A stretch of DNA of 64,000 nt from an uncultured Lachnospiraceae bacterium (GTDB lineage: Bacteria; Bacillota; Clostridia; Lachnospirales; Lachnospiraceae). The position numbers and the translations under genes were made by a program. Under the pieces are notes generated by a model, which was not told where the DNA came from, ran no database searches, and saw only the letters and a program-made list of their open reading frames with translations. The stretch spans positions 4,213-68,212 of the forward strand of contig USGU01000014.1 in assembly GCA_900554415.1 (NCBI GenBank), given 5' to 3'. Shown here in pieces: positions 34,773-44,444 of the stretch. Position 1 is the stretch's first letter. Each line of letters starts with the position of its first letter.

Positions 34773-35516
34773 ATGAATATTTACCACGCAAAGGATTATG
34801 CCGAACTCAGTCTGATTGCTGCAAATCTGATTTCCGCACAAATCATCCAGAAACCAGACAGCGTCTTAGGACTTGCTACCGGTTCTTCTCCGGTCGGCAC
34901 TTATCAGAAGCTGGTCGAACGTCATAAGGAGGAGGGGCTTGACTTTTCTCAGATTCGCACTGTCAATTTGGATGAATACAAGGGGCTTTCCCGTGATAAT
35001 GCGCAAAGTTATTACTATTTTATGCACACCAATCTTTTTGATTTTGTAAATATAAAAGAAGCTTACCTTCCAGACGGAACCAACCCGGACAGTCAGAAGG
35101 AATGTCAGAACTACGAAAATCTGATTCGCAGTCTTGGGGGAATTGATTTGCAGCTTCTTGGAATCGGGCATAACGGTCACATTGGATTTAACGAACCGGA
35201 TTCCGTATTTGCATCCCGCACACATTGCGTTGACCTTCAGGAACGTACCATCGAAGCCAATAAGCGTTTCTTTGACTCTATTGACGAGGTTCCAAAACAG
35301 GCTTACACCATGGGAATCGGCACAATTATGAAAGCCAGAAAAATCATTCTCATCGCAAGCGGAGAAGACAAAGCAGAAATTATCAAAAAGGCTTTTCTCG
35401 GTCCGGTAACGCCTCAGATTCCTGCTTCTATCCTTCAGTTTCATCCAAATGTAACTCTGGTTGCAGATGACGCTGCACTTTCCCTTGTCACGGAAGGAGA
35501 ATTCGCATGCTTATAA
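34773..35516 (+). CDS. nagB: Glucosamine-6-phosphate deaminase
   Basis: 247 residues: LGLATGSSPVGTYQKLVERH, NLDEYKGLSRDNAQSYYYFM, GIGHNGHIGFNEPDSVF. Converts glucosamine-6-phosphate to fructose-6-phosphate and ammonia. AAAGGAG lies before the ATG. Its 3' end overlaps nagA by 10 bp. Confidence 0.96.
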   Translation: MNIYHAKDYAELSLIAANLISAQIIQKPDSVLGLATGSSPVGTYQKLVERHKEEGLDFSQIRTVNLDEYKGLSRDNAQSYYYFMHTNLFDFVNIKEAYLPDGTNPDSQKECQNYENLIRSLGGIDLQLLGIGHNGHIGFNEPDSVFASRTHCVDLQERTIEANKRFFDSIDEVPKQAYTMGIGTIMKARKIILIASGEDKAEIIKKAFLGPVTPQIPASILQFHPNVTLVADDAALSLVTEGEFACL

Positions 35517-36646
35517 AAAATGCTTTTGTATTCGGAGAGGACAAGACTTTTTCAAAACGGAATATTGCATTTTCCGACGGTCTTTTTTCAGATACTGATT
35601 GTAACTGCAGTCAGGAGCAGTCATTCGATGCTTCCGGTCTGTACGCCATTCCCGGTTTAGTTGACATTCATTTTCACGGCTGTATGGGACATGATTTCTG
35701 TGACGGAACACCCGAAGCTATTCATCATCTTGCAACATATGAAGCTTCTGTAGGTGTCACAAGTATTTGTCCTGCAACTATGACCGTTTCCGAAGAAAAT
35801 CTCACGCAGGTTATGCAGAGTGCTCGCACTTATAATGAAGCAGAACTGCCTTCTGAGGAAGCTGCCTTCGTCGGAATCAATATGGAAGGTCCTTTTATCA
35901 GTGAATCTAAGAAGGGAGCCCAGGCCAGCGAGCATATCCGCCGTTGTGATTCCGCATTCTTTGAAAAGCTGCAGCATACTTCCGGCGGTCTGATTAAACT
36001 GGTCGATATTGCACCGGAAGAAGACGGAGCACTTCCATTTATCCAGCAGCAAAAAGAAAATGTAACCATTTCCATTGCACATTCTGCTGCCACTTACGAA
36101 GAAGCAGACGCTGCTTTCCAGGCGGGCGTCCGTCATGTGACCCATTTATATAATGCCATGACACCATTTTCCCACCGCAATCCCGGAATTGTAGGAGCTG
36201 CTTTTGATAACAAACACGTAAATGTGGAATTAATCTGTGACGGAATCCATTTGCATCCTTCCACTGTCCGTGCCACATTTCAATTGTTTACCGATGAACG
36301 GATTATTCTGATCAGTGACAGTATGCGTGCCACCGGCCTTAAAGATGGAGAATACACTTTAGGCGGACAAAATGTTACCGTCCGCGGAAAACATGCAACC
36401 CTTACAGAAAACAGGGCCCTCGCCGGTTCTGTCACAAATCTCATGGACTGCATGATTACCGCAATCAAAGAAATGGACATTCCTCTGGAAAGTGCTGTTG
36501 CATGTGCTACGATGAATCCGGCAAAAGCAATTGGAATTTACGACCGTTGCGGAAGTATCTCCACCGGAAAATCCGCCGACCTTGTATTGTTGGATAAAAA
36601 TTTAAACATAAAATATATCTTCCTGCGTGGAAAACAGATTCTTTAA
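35507..36646 (+). CDS. nagA: N-acetylglucosamine-6-phosphate deacetylase
   Basis: 379 residues of the amidohydrolase superfamily: metal site GLVDIHFHGCMGHDF, INMEGPFIS, IAHSAATYEEADAAF, VTHLYNAMTPFSHR and LISDSMRATGLKDGEY with the catalytic aspartate. Feeds GlcNAc-6-phosphate to NagB. Overlaps nagB by 10 bp, so translation is coupled. Confidence 0.95.
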   Translation: MLIKNAFVFGEDKTFSKRNIAFSDGLFSDTDCNCSQEQSFDASGLYAIPGLVDIHFHGCMGHDFCDGTPEAIHHLATYEASVGVTSICPATMTVSEENLTQVMQSARTYNEAELPSEEAAFVGINMEGPFISESKKGAQASEHIRRCDSAFFEKLQHTSGGLIKLVDIAPEEDGALPFIQQQKENVTISIAHSAATYEEADAAFQAGVRHVTHLYNAMTPFSHRNPGIVGAAFDNKHVNVELICDGIHLHPSTVRATFQLFTDERIILISDSMRATGLKDGEYTLGGQNVTVRGKHATLTENRALAGSVTNLMDCMITAIKEMDIPLESAVACATMNPAKAIGIYDRCGSISTGKSADLVLLDKNLNIKYIFLRGKQIL

Positions 36647-36670
36647 TAAAAAAGAATCCGCTGCCTCACA

Positions 36671-36725
36671 AAAAAGGGTATCGCCGAACCATTTACCCCG
36701 GTTCAGGATACCCTTTCGTTTTATT
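36671..36725. terminator. Bidirectional terminator between nagA and the DUF5107 gene
   Basis: AAAGGGTATC pairs with GATACCCTTT, with inner GAACC/GGTTC; A-run on the left, T-rich on the right. Confidence 0.85.
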
Positions 36726-36745
36726 AAGCTTCACGCTATATTTTA

Positions 36746-38734
36746 TTAGTTCACACGCATATCTAAATGTGTTGGGATTTCCGATTCCGGAATTCCTTTC
36801 TTTTTCGCATATTCAAACCAGATATCTCCGATTAATGTCTCGCCTTCGCGGACTAACGCATAATCCCGTTTAAACGCTTCCTCCAGAAACTCAAATTCAT
36901 CTAACTTGATTGCAGCCTCGCATGCCTTTGCATATAAACTTTCTTCTGCTTTCAAATTCTCTGGCAAACTCTGATAGCATGCAAATACTTCTGCAAACTT
37001 TCCAGCTTTTAGCATATAGGTAAAATATTCTTTATAAAATGCCTGATCAATATCTGGCTGTTCATCCAGATGTGCCTCTTCCATATAAGCAAGTGCCTGT
37101 TCATTATTCCCTGCCTGCGCTGCCGCAAATGCCAGATTTCTCCAGAAAATCGGTGCATTTACAATAGACAGTCCTTCCTTCCAGTGTGCAATTCCTGCCT
37201 CATCCTGTCCGTCTTCATAGAAAAGAGAGCCAAGCAGTAAATGTGCCATGGCATCCTTCGAATTGTTTTCCAGACATTTTTCCAAATATGGCTGATACGC
37301 TTTATCAATCATAAACGCTGCGGGCAGTTCAGTTTCCTTCAATTCAGGTAATGTATGCTCACAGATTAATTCCATATACATCATCTGTTCTGCCCCAATT
37401 GTTTCTGCCGGGAATGAAAACTGTCTTGGGAACAACGGCTGATTCTCATTCATACGGCGAACCTGCTCCAACGCTCCCCATCCGCTTCCTGCGTACAAAA
37501 TCTTTGTACACGGCAGATGATGCATTGCATGGAAACGCTTATCGAACTCCACAATCTCATCTGCAGAAAGAGCACTGTTGACTGCTGTTTTTACACACAT
37601 ACCAGCCAAATCATAGGCAATGTCCCCGGTATCCTCTGCATCCAGCGTAAGTCCGCCAAATGCCTGTGTAAACGAAATCACTTCTCCCGCTGGAAATACC
37701 GTTGTGTGAAGCTGGGTTGGTGCCAAACCAGCCTGTATCTCCACATAATCTCCCTTTCCAGGAACCGCAAGATAATCTTTCCACTGCTGGCCACCCCTAT
37801 GTGTACCCCAACAGAACATTTTGCGGGTTCTGAGTGGTTGCGTAGAACGTTCAAAAAATGCGCTTCCATCCCGGTAAGTAATACTTTCCCATGGCGATAC
37901 CAATTCCTTTCCATTCTGGAAGAAGTATTCACTGGAATAAGTGAAATTTTGGGGATAAGATGCATCTTTACCAGGAAGTATCGGAAGTTCCGGCATTATT
38001 CCATGGCCAAAGCAATGTTCTGAACCGGGATAAACTGACTTCGGCTCCAGATACATTACTTCTTTCGTGGAAGAAAATACTCTGCATCCGTCCTCTTCCC
38101 GCACCGCAATATTGGTCCACCAATACATGGACACATCTTCAGTTGTATCATTGATAATCGTCACATGGGCAAATAACTGCCGGCTGTCATCCGGAAGATG
38201 AAAATCTATCTGCCATAACAGTCCTTTCGTCCGCTCATATTCATACATTCTGAGGAATTCATATCCATCTTCATCGACCACTTTTGCAAAGAACACTTTG
38301 TCGCAAGTTGTAAAAGTATGTCCATACTGCGCCACATTCCATTCAATTCCACCAGAGAACCATGCATTTCGCACCGCCAGATTGGCCGGCTGCATAACCG
38401 GATTACGGAAAAGGAGTTCTCTGTTATTTTTCTTGTCATAGAATGACCAGAGTCTTCCACCATATTCAGGCAGAAACTCTGCTTTCAGAAATTCATTTTC
38501 CATAGTGACACATGCCATTTCCATAGAACCTTTGTCACGGCTGTATCTGTCCTGTATCCGGTATGGGAGTACACGGAATCCTGTATCTGTTCCAAACCCT
38601 TCCAGTTCCTCCGGTTTCAATGTTCCATTTCCAACCGGATGTGAGTCATGGCAGCGTGCCCGGAACATTGGAAGTGGATTTTCCCCTTCGAGAGGTGCTC
38701 CTTGTATATTTATAAAACCTGTTGTAATCTTCAT
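36746..38734 (-). CDS. DUF5107-domain protein with TPR-like C-terminus
   Basis: 662 residues, no signal peptide, so cytoplasmic. The N-terminal 300 residues match DUF5107 (FLPEYGGRLWSFYDKKNNRE, GGIEWNVAQYGHTFTTCDKV, MYWWTNIAVREEDGCRVF), which has a galactose-mutarotase-like beta-sandwich. After a linker, residues about 470-640 are helical repeats (MAHLLLGSLFYEDGQDEAGI, NLAFAAAQAGNNEQALAYME), as in TPR proteins. Such proteins sit in sugar-utilisation loci and are candidates for glycoside-active enzymes; no activity can be assigned from sequence. Convergent with nagA, it plausibly acts on the imported sugar. Confidence 0.88.
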   Translation of the reverse strand: MKITTGFINIQGAPLEGENPLPMFRARCHDSHPVGNGTLKPEELEGFGTDTGFRVLPYRIQDRYSRDKGSMEMACVTMENEFLKAEFLPEYGGRLWSFYDKKNNRELLFRNPVMQPANLAVRNAWFSGGIEWNVAQYGHTFTTCDKVFFAKVVDEDGYEFLRMYEYERTKGLLWQIDFHLPDDSRQLFAHVTIINDTTEDVSMYWWTNIAVREEDGCRVFSSTKEVMYLEPKSVYPGSEHCFGHGIMPELPILPGKDASYPQNFTYSSEYFFQNGKELVSPWESITYRDGSAFFERSTQPLRTRKMFCWGTHRGGQQWKDYLAVPGKGDYVEIQAGLAPTQLHTTVFPAGEVISFTQAFGGLTLDAEDTGDIAYDLAGMCVKTAVNSALSADEIVEFDKRFHAMHHLPCTKILYAGSGWGALEQVRRMNENQPLFPRQFSFPAETIGAEQMMYMELICEHTLPELKETELPAAFMIDKAYQPYLEKCLENNSKDAMAHLLLGSLFYEDGQDEAGIAHWKEGLSIVNAPIFWRNLAFAAAQAGNNEQALAYMEEAHLDEQPDIDQAFYKEYFTYMLKAGKFAEVFACYQSLPENLKAEESLYAKACEAAIKLDEFEFLEEAFKRDYALVREGETLIGDIWFEYAKKKGIPESEIPTHLDMRVN

Positions 38735-38942
38735 CTTTTGTCCTCTTTTGTTTTTTATTTGTATGGTAACATCTTTTCAGCCATGTTTCAATCTTGTTTT
38801 TTATAATTGTAAATGCTATAATAACTATAAGATAGTAAAGTCAGAATTGTGAAACAAATAACGACTAGTATCATCGTCGGGGCAAATATTTTTTTATTAC
38901 CCCCAATATCAGGAAAAATAGTTTTAAAATAAGGGGGTTAAC

Positions 38943-39317
38943 ATGCAAATCGGTAAATCATCAGAGAATTATTTAGAAACCATATTAATGCTCAGCAAAC
39001 AATTACCTGTTGTCCGCTCCATTGATATTGCTTCAGAACTGAATTTTTCTAAGCCAAGCGTCAGTATCGCTATGAAGCATTTACGCGAAGATGGCTGTAT
39101 CGAAATGAATCCTTCCGGCTTCATCACCCTTACACCTAAGGGAATGGAAATCGCTTCTACCATCTATGAACGGCATACTGTTCTTTCCAAATGGCTCATT
39201 TCTCTTGGAGTCGACCCGGAAGTAGCAACTGCAGATGCCTGTGAAATGGAACACCATATCAGCCCTGAAAGTTTTCAGGCAATGAAGGCATTTATTGAAA
39301 AGCACTCGAATGAATAA
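38943..39317 (+). CDS. DtxR/MntR-family metal-dependent regulator
   Basis: 124 residues. Winged helix-turn-helix (residues 1-65, RSIDIASELNFSKPSVSIAM) and a short metal-binding dimerisation domain: ERHTVLSKWLISLGV and ADACEMEHHISPESF provide the His, Glu, Cys, Glu and His ligands typical of the family. The C-terminal SH3 domain is absent, as in MntR. No metal transporter is adjacent, so its targets are elsewhere. A GGGGG-containing ribosome-binding site precedes the ATG. Confidence 0.9.
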   Translation: MQIGKSSENYLETILMLSKQLPVVRSIDIASELNFSKPSVSIAMKHLREDGCIEMNPSGFITLTPKGMEIASTIYERHTVLSKWLISLGVDPEVATADACEMEHHISPESFQAMKAFIEKHSNE

Positions 39318-39362
39318 ATGAAAGAATCCGTCATGTGCAATTCTTTCAAATCTGTTAGAAGC

Positions 39363-39410
39363 AAAAAAAGACTGGATTTCAGGACAACCCTGAATCCAGT
39401 CTTTCTTATT
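39363..39410. terminator. Bidirectional terminator between the DtxR gene and rpsR
   Basis: AAAGACTGGATT pairs with AATCCAGTCTTT, inner CAGG/CCTG; A-run on one side and TTTCTTATT on the other. Confidence 0.9.
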
Positions 39411-39417
39411 AATCTAA

Positions 39418-39681
39418 TTAGTCCTGAACGTATGGCATTAAAGCGATATGTCTTGCTCTCTTGATTGCTACAGTAAGAGCTCTCTGATGTTTTGCACAGT
39501 TTCCTGTGATTCTTCTTGGAAGGATTTTTCCTCTTTCAGAAACATATTTCTTTAATTTTGCTACATCTTTGTAATCGATTTCGTTATTTTCTTTTCCACA
39601 GAATACACAAACTTTTTTTCTTCTGCGTCCGCCTCTTCTCTTCATTGGAGAATCTGGTCTATTTCCTTTTTCGAATGCCAT
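39418..39681 (-). CDS. rpsR: 30S ribosomal protein S18
   Basis: 87-88 residues from the ATG at 39681 (MAFEKGNRPDSPMKRRGG). Core signature NEIDYKDVAKLKKYVSERGK and KILPRRITGNCAKHQRALT. A CxxC pair (CVFC) marks the zinc-type N-terminal variant, although only one pair is visible. Last gene of rpsF-ssb-rpsR. Confidence 0.95.
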   Translation of the reverse strand: MAFEKGNRPDSPMKRRGGRRRKKVCVFCGKENNEIDYKDVAKLKKYVSERGKILPRRITGNCAKHQRALTVAIKRARHIALMPYVQD

Positions 39682-39713
39682 GTCTGCACATCTCCTTTCG
39701 ACAAAACTCTGCA

Positions 39714-40148
39714 TTAATTAAATGGTAATTCTTCATCAATTCCATCTGGAATATTCATGAAGCCGTCACCTGCGTCAACGCTCGGTGCCGGTGCCGGGCT
39801 TGTCTGATAAGATTGTGCGCCGCTCGCATTCTTGCTTTCTGCAAATTCCTGCTCCTCAACAACAACTTCTGTTGTATATACCTTTACGCCATCCTTATTG
39901 GTATAGCTTCCGGTCTGGATACGGCCACATACTGTAATACGCATTCCCTGACGGAAATAGCGTTCTGTAAATTCTGCGCTCTTTCCAAACACAACACAGT
40001 TAATAAAATCTGCACTCTGTTCTCCATCGCGCTTAAATCTACGGTCTACAGCCAATGTATATCTTGCAATAGCGAGAGCATTCTCACCTTGTGAATATCT
40101 TACTTCAGGATCTCTTGTCAGACGTCCCATTAAAACTACTTTATTCAT
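39714..40148 (-). CDS. ssb: Single-stranded DNA-binding protein
   Basis: 144 residues. OB-fold start MNKVVLMGRLTRDPEVRYSQ, DFINCVVFGKSAEFTERYFR and a flexible Ala/Pro/Gly-rich tail ending in the acidic tip GIDEELPFN that binds partner proteins. In the rpsF-ssb-rpsR operon. Confidence 0.96.
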   Translation of the reverse strand: MNKVVLMGRLTRDPEVRYSQGENALAIARYTLAVDRRFKRDGEQSADFINCVVFGKSAEFTERYFRQGMRITVCGRIQTGSYTNKDGVKVYTTEVVVEEQEFAESKNASGAQSYQTSPAPAPSVDAGDGFMNIPDGIDEELPFN

Positions 40149-40161
40149 ACGTTGCCTCTTT

Positions 40162-40449
40162 CTAAGCTTCCTGTTTCACGCATAAATATCTGATAACACC
40201 ATCCATGATACGAATTCTCTGTTCGATTTCTGCTGGTGTTGTTGTTTCAGATTCGAAGTGGATGAAGTAGTAGAATCCTTCTTTCATTTTCTGGATTTCG
40301 TAAGCTAATTTCTTCTTACCCCACTCTTCAACTTCTGTTACGTTTCCACCAAAACGTGTTACAAGTGCCTGTACTTTTTCAATCACCTGTGCTCTGGCGT
40401 CGTCTTCGAGTTTTGCGCTGACAACAACTGCTAATTCATATTTGCTCAT
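40162..40449 (-). CDS. rpsF: 30S ribosomal protein S6
   Basis: 95 residues from the ATG at 40449, eight bases after AAGGAGG; the longer GTG start lacks spacing. MSKYELAVVVSAKLEDDARA and VEEWGKKKLAYEIQKMKEGF are characteristic. Confidence 0.96.
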   Translation of the reverse strand: MSKYELAVVVSAKLEDDARAQVIEKVQALVTRFGGNVTEVEEWGKKKLAYEIQKMKEGFYYFIHFESETTTPAEIEQRIRIMDGVIRYLCVKQEA

Positions 40450-40571
40450 GTCCTGCACCTCCTTATGGTCTCTGGCTCCCGTGCCCTATGACGGGAACAA
40501 GGAATAAATAGTATATCACAATTTCATACTATATCATAGTCCATGTCCATTTGCAAGGATTTTCTTTTCCT

Positions 40572-40775
40572 CTATCCAAGTTTTTTTCTTATTTCTTTTG
40601 CGTTCTTTTCCACCATTTTTCTGGATACCATTACCTGATGAGAACACCCCATGCATTTCAGCCGGAAATCAGCTCCAACCCGCAGGATCTCCCATTCCTG
40701 ACTTCCGCATGGATGCGGTTTCTTCATCTTAATGACATCGCCCACCTCAAAATTTCTCTCTGCATTATTTGCCAT
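40572..40775 (-). CDS. DUF951 family protein
   Basis: 67 residues: FEVGDVIKMKKPHPCGSQEW and GADFRLKCMGCSHQVMVSRK match DUF951, a small conserved Firmicute protein often near rpsF. Three cysteines (one CGS, one CMGC) may bind zinc. It abuts the sortase gene upstream without a gap, so both are cotranscribed. Confidence 0.9.
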   Translation of the reverse strand: MANNAERNFEVGDVIKMKKPHPCGSQEWEILRVGADFRLKCMGCSHQVMVSRKMVEKNAKEIRKKLG

Positions 40776-41564
40776 TTAATTTTCCTCTACCTTTACACCA
40801 TGCACAACAAAACGGTCATCATTATCATCTTTCGTACAGGTGGAAAGTGTTACCACCTCTGCATCTGTACCGGGAGTTACACCTGTATCGTAATTGCTTA
40901 TACTCTTTGTAATCTGAAGGAACAACTCAAAGCTGGCATCATTTTCAAACTGATAAGTATAGCTTTCCGATGTATCTTTTACAACACCCGCACTGTAAAT
41001 CTGATACTTGATTTCTCTGCCGTCCGGTGTATAAATATAGAAATACGGATGGGAATCCCAAAATTCCTTATCTGCATAACTGTCCAGTTCATTGAACATA
41101 GTTCCATTATACATGTAATGTCCATAAATAATGGTATTCTTGTCATTAAAATCTACATTATTGTAGGCATTGACAAAAATCGTTCCTACTGTATTGTCAT
41201 AACCTTTAAATGTTTTATATAAATACTCATCATTATCCTTTCCCTGTACAACCGGATAATTAATAATTTCCGGCGCTTCAAAATGAATCCATGCCACCAC
41301 ATCCGTGTTGATTTCCTTCAATGCCTCGAAATCAACATCTATCAGATGCCCCTGTTCTTTTCCATTATTCGTCACCGCCAGATTCACGATGTCCTCATAT
41401 TCTGTTTCTCCCTTGTGATAACCGGAATAAATCTGAAACAGCTTAAATCCCGAAAAGCAGAATACACCCAGTGCAACAATTAATACAATTATAGAAATAA
41501 CCCGTCCAACAGTCCACTTCTTTTTCTTTCTTCTCCCTCGTCTATAATGTTTCTTCTGATGTTC
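40776..41564 (-). CDS. Class B sortase
   Basis: 262 residues from the ATG at 41564 (MEHQKKHYRRGRRKKKKWTV). A basic cytoplasmic stretch, one membrane helix (residues about 20-45), then the sortase domain: NYPVVQGKDNDEYLYKTFKG, catalytic histidine in IIYGHYMYNGTMF, cysteine in VVTLSTCTKDD and arginine in DRFVVHGVKV. It anchors proteins to the cell wall; no LPXTG-like substrate gene is adjacent, suggesting a general sortase. Confidence 0.92.
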   Translation of the reverse strand, partial: EHQKKHYRRGRRKKKKWTVGRVISIIVLIVALGVFCFSGFKLFQIYSGYHKGETEYEDIVNLAVTNNGKEQGHLIDVDFEALKEINTDVVAWIHFEAPEIINYPVVQGKDNDEYLYKTFKGYDNTVGTIFVNAYNNVDFNDKNTIIYGHYMYNGTMFNELDSYADKEFWDSHPYFYIYTPDGREIKYQIYSAGVVKDTSESYTYQFENDASFELFLQITKSISNYDTGVTPGTDAEVVTLSTCTKDDNDDRFVVHGVKVEEN

Positions 41565-41727
41565 CATGAAATACAATGTCCTTTCCTTCTTTCTATCTAC
41601 CTTAGTAAAAAAATGAAGTTCTGTCAAGCAATTATAATTTTATATTTTTTTATAAACTGTTAATTGATTCTTAAGCCAATCAGCGTACAATAATACTTAT
41701 CATATCAATCGAAAGGAATGCTTTATT

Positions 41728-42123
41728 ATGAAAGAAAAATTTTTGCGTTTTATGCAGGGACGCTATGGAATAGATACCTTTGGGCGTTTTCTTCTGGGCT
41801 CTGCACTAGTCAGTTATCTGATTTATATGTTCATTGGGAAAAGTATGCTCTACTTCATAGCACTTGTCCTTCTGTGTTATTCCTATTTTAGGATGTTTTC
41901 GAAAGATATCTACAAGCGTTCCGCAGAAAACCAGCACTTTTTGAAAAAAACTGCCGGAATCCGCCGTGCATGGGCTAACAGGAAATACCAGTTCCAGCAG
42001 ATGCGGGCATTTCATATTTATAAATGTCCGACTTGCAAACAGAAAATCCGTATTCCGCGCGGAAAAGGCCGCATCGAAATCCGGTGTCCGAAATGTAACA
42101 GTACCTTCATCAAACATAGTTAA
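41728..42123 (+). CDS. Membrane protein with C-terminal zinc ribbon
   Basis: 131 residues. Two adjacent helices (about 20-55) are followed by a basic region and a zinc ribbon, YKCPTCKQKIRIPRGKGRIE then IRCPKCNSTF. The function is unknown; similar small proteins are common in Lachnospiraceae. AAAGGAA precedes the ATG, and it is monocistronic. Confidence 0.85.
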   Translation: MKEKFLRFMQGRYGIDTFGRFLLGSALVSYLIYMFIGKSMLYFIALVLLCYSYFRMFSKDIYKRSAENQHFLKKTAGIRRAWANRKYQFQQMRAFHIYKCPTCKQKIRIPRGKGRIEIRCPKCNSTFIKHS

Positions 42124-42284
42124 TACGTATTGATTATAGTATTTTCCAATAAGATACAGTACATATAGAAAATTACGATTAGACATATATCTCATCCAAT
42201 TTTACACTTATGATAGAAACATATTAATAAACTATAATAAGATAAGAAACTTTCTTTATCTCAGAAAGTGAAGGAGGAATTATC

Positions 42285-44381
42285 GTGATTGTAAACAGAA
42301 TCTGCGGAATGTGTCAGGGCGGCTGTCAGGTAGATGTCACAGTCGAAGACGGCAAAATCGAGAAAGTCCAACCCGACCTTGCATCACCAAGAGGACGGCT
42401 CTGCGTCAGAGGTGCACTTGCACCAGAATTATTATACAGTAAGGAACGGCTGACCGTTCCATTAATACGTACTGGTGAAAGAGGCGAAGGCAAGTTCCGA
42501 AAAACAACCTGGGACGAAGCATTTACCTATGCAGCAACATTATTAAAAGAAACTGCTGACAAGCATGGTGGCCGTTCGCTTGCTTCTTTTCTCGGACGTG
42601 GCGTTTTAGGAATGCCGGTTGGCCGCATTTTATCAGGCGGACGCACCCCTTCCTTAATGGAACGCCTCGGTTCACCTAACAACTTTAGTGTTTCTTCTAT
42701 CTGCAACATGGCTTCCAGCCTGGTAACTCCGGTTACAACTTCCGGACTTAACACCCGTGTAATGGTACAGGATATTGCAAATAGTGAGTATATCTTTGCC
42801 TGGGGCAAGAACTCTACCACCGATGACGGTCCACAGATGATGATTAAAAATATTAAAGCAGCTAAAGAACGTGGTGCAAAACTGGTCGTAATTGATCCAC
42901 GTGAGACAGGAATTGGCGAACTTGCAGATTTGTGGATTCCGGTCATTCCTGGTTCTGACGGCGCACTCGCACTTGCCATGCTCAAGTTAATCATCGACAG
43001 CGAACGCTATGACAAGGAATTTGTCCGTGATTACACACGTGGTTTCGAAGAATTCAAGACTTATCTCGACTCACTTACACTGAAACAATTATCTTCCTGG
43101 TGTGGTGTATCGATTGATATGATTGAGCAGCTGACTGATATTTTCTGCTCCACAGAGAAAATTCCCCTTGTTTCCTATACCGGATTGGAATACCAGCTTA
43201 GCGGAATACAGAACAATCGCGCTATTTTCACACTCTGGGCAATCACAGGTAAATTAGACGTAAAAGGTGCTATTTATCTGAATTGTAAGAATGTTCCTAC
43301 TTTCCAGTTACAGGAGCTCCCAACAGAAAACAAGCCCGTTGGAATCGACGATTTTCCAATGTTTTATAAATTCACAGGTACGGGGCAATTTTGCCGTTTT
43401 CCTAAAGCTGTACTTGAAGATGATCCATACCCAATACGTGCACTTGTTCTGGTTGGCGGCTCTCCAATGCTTACCTTCCCAGATACGAACCAATGGCGCG
43501 AGGTATATAAGAAGCTGGATTGTCTGATTGTCTCTGATCGCTATCCAACCGAGGACTCACGTTACGCAGATATTGTATTTCCATCTTGCACGCTCTATGA
43601 GACATATAAGCCAGTCATGGGCACAGACGGCAAGATTGAACTGCTTGATCCAGTTATCGAACCAGTCGGCGAATGTCGGGATGATGCGCTCATTTTAGCT
43701 GGTATCGCGAAGAAATTAGGAGTCGGCGATGACTATCCAGAAAATGTAGAAGAACTGAAAACATGGCTTTGCAGTTCGCTTCCTCCTTTTGCAGGTGATT
43801 TTGGCGGCGGCGGAAAGAATGCTGAACGTACCTATCAAAAATATAAAACCGGTGATTTGAGAGCGGACGGAAAACCTGGTTTCCCAACCCCTTCCGGAAA
43901 ATTTGAAATCTGTTCTGTTTATCTCGAAGAAAATGGTTTTACGCCATACCCAGAATACCGGGATATGCGCTCTATTCCAGAATTGAATAAACCGGAATTT
44001 CCATTTACTATGACCACCGGTGCAAGAAGCATGCATCGCATGGGTGTATTTGGTGCTAACCTTCCTGGAGTTGCAAAAGTAGAACCATACCCATATATGG
44101 ACCTTTCTCCTGAAGATTCTAAGGAACTGAATATCCAGGATGGCGACTGGGCAAGGGTAACCACTCCATTTGGAACAGGTGTTTTCAAGACAAGAGTCTC
44201 CGGTATCGCAAAGCATTGCATCCATATTCCTCATGGCGGTGGAAGTGAATATATGCCTGAAGCATGGTGTATAGGAAATGTAAACGAACTGACAAGTCTG
44301 GACTATAACGATCCTATCACTGGATTTGTTACCATGAAGTCTGTTCCTTGCCGCGTAGAAAAATCAGATCATCAAGAATAA
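42285..44381 (+). CDS. Molybdopterin oxidoreductase with N-terminal [4Fe-4S] cluster
   Basis: 698 residues. Cluster cysteines are C7, C10, C14 (CGMCQGGCQ) and C40 (GRLCVRG). The catalytic domain includes YIFAWGKNSTTDDGPQMMI, VVIDPRETGIGELADLWIPV, PGSDGALALAMLKLII and YADIVFPSCTLYETYKPVMG; the C-terminal moco-binding domain contains FTMTTGARSMHRMGVFG and SLDYNDPITGF. A cysteine in SSICNMAS may ligate the metal. It resembles thiosulfate/polysulfide reductase-type catalytic subunits or a tungsten/molybdenum enzyme of unknown substrate. No electron-transfer or membrane subunit adjoins it. AAGGAGG precedes the GTG start. Confidence 0.87.
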   Translation: MIVNRICGMCQGGCQVDVTVEDGKIEKVQPDLASPRGRLCVRGALAPELLYSKERLTVPLIRTGERGEGKFRKTTWDEAFTYAATLLKETADKHGGRSLASFLGRGVLGMPVGRILSGGRTPSLMERLGSPNNFSVSSICNMASSLVTPVTTSGLNTRVMVQDIANSEYIFAWGKNSTTDDGPQMMIKNIKAAKERGAKLVVIDPRETGIGELADLWIPVIPGSDGALALAMLKLIIDSERYDKEFVRDYTRGFEEFKTYLDSLTLKQLSSWCGVSIDMIEQLTDIFCSTEKIPLVSYTGLEYQLSGIQNNRAIFTLWAITGKLDVKGAIYLNCKNVPTFQLQELPTENKPVGIDDFPMFYKFTGTGQFCRFPKAVLEDDPYPIRALVLVGGSPMLTFPDTNQWREVYKKLDCLIVSDRYPTEDSRYADIVFPSCTLYETYKPVMGTDGKIELLDPVIEPVGECRDDALILAGIAKKLGVGDDYPENVEELKTWLCSSLPPFAGDFGGGGKNAERTYQKYKTGDLRADGKPGFPTPSGKFEICSVYLEENGFTPYPEYRDMRSIPELNKPEFPFTMTTGARSMHRMGVFGANLPGVAKVEPYPYMDLSPEDSKELNIQDGDWARVTTPFGTGVFKTRVSGIAKHCIHIPHGGGSEYMPEAWCIGNVNELTSLDYNDPITGFVTMKSVPCRVEKSDHQE

Positions 44382-44395
44382 ATGACCATATAACG

Positions 44396-44441
44396 AAAAA
44401 AGGCCACGGCTTTTCATTCCCGAAAAGCCATGGTCTTTTTT
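44396..44441. terminator. Bidirectional terminator after the molybdoenzyme gene
   Basis: GGCCACGGCTTTTC and GAAAAGCCATGGTC pair, with A-run before and T-run after; it also ends the convergent HAD gene. Confidence 0.9.
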
Positions 44442-44444
44442 CAT

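Noticed and set aside
42285..44381. A selenocysteine codon in the molybdopterin oxidoreductase
   Set aside because: The gene is one uninterrupted frame; its metal ligand seems to be Cys.
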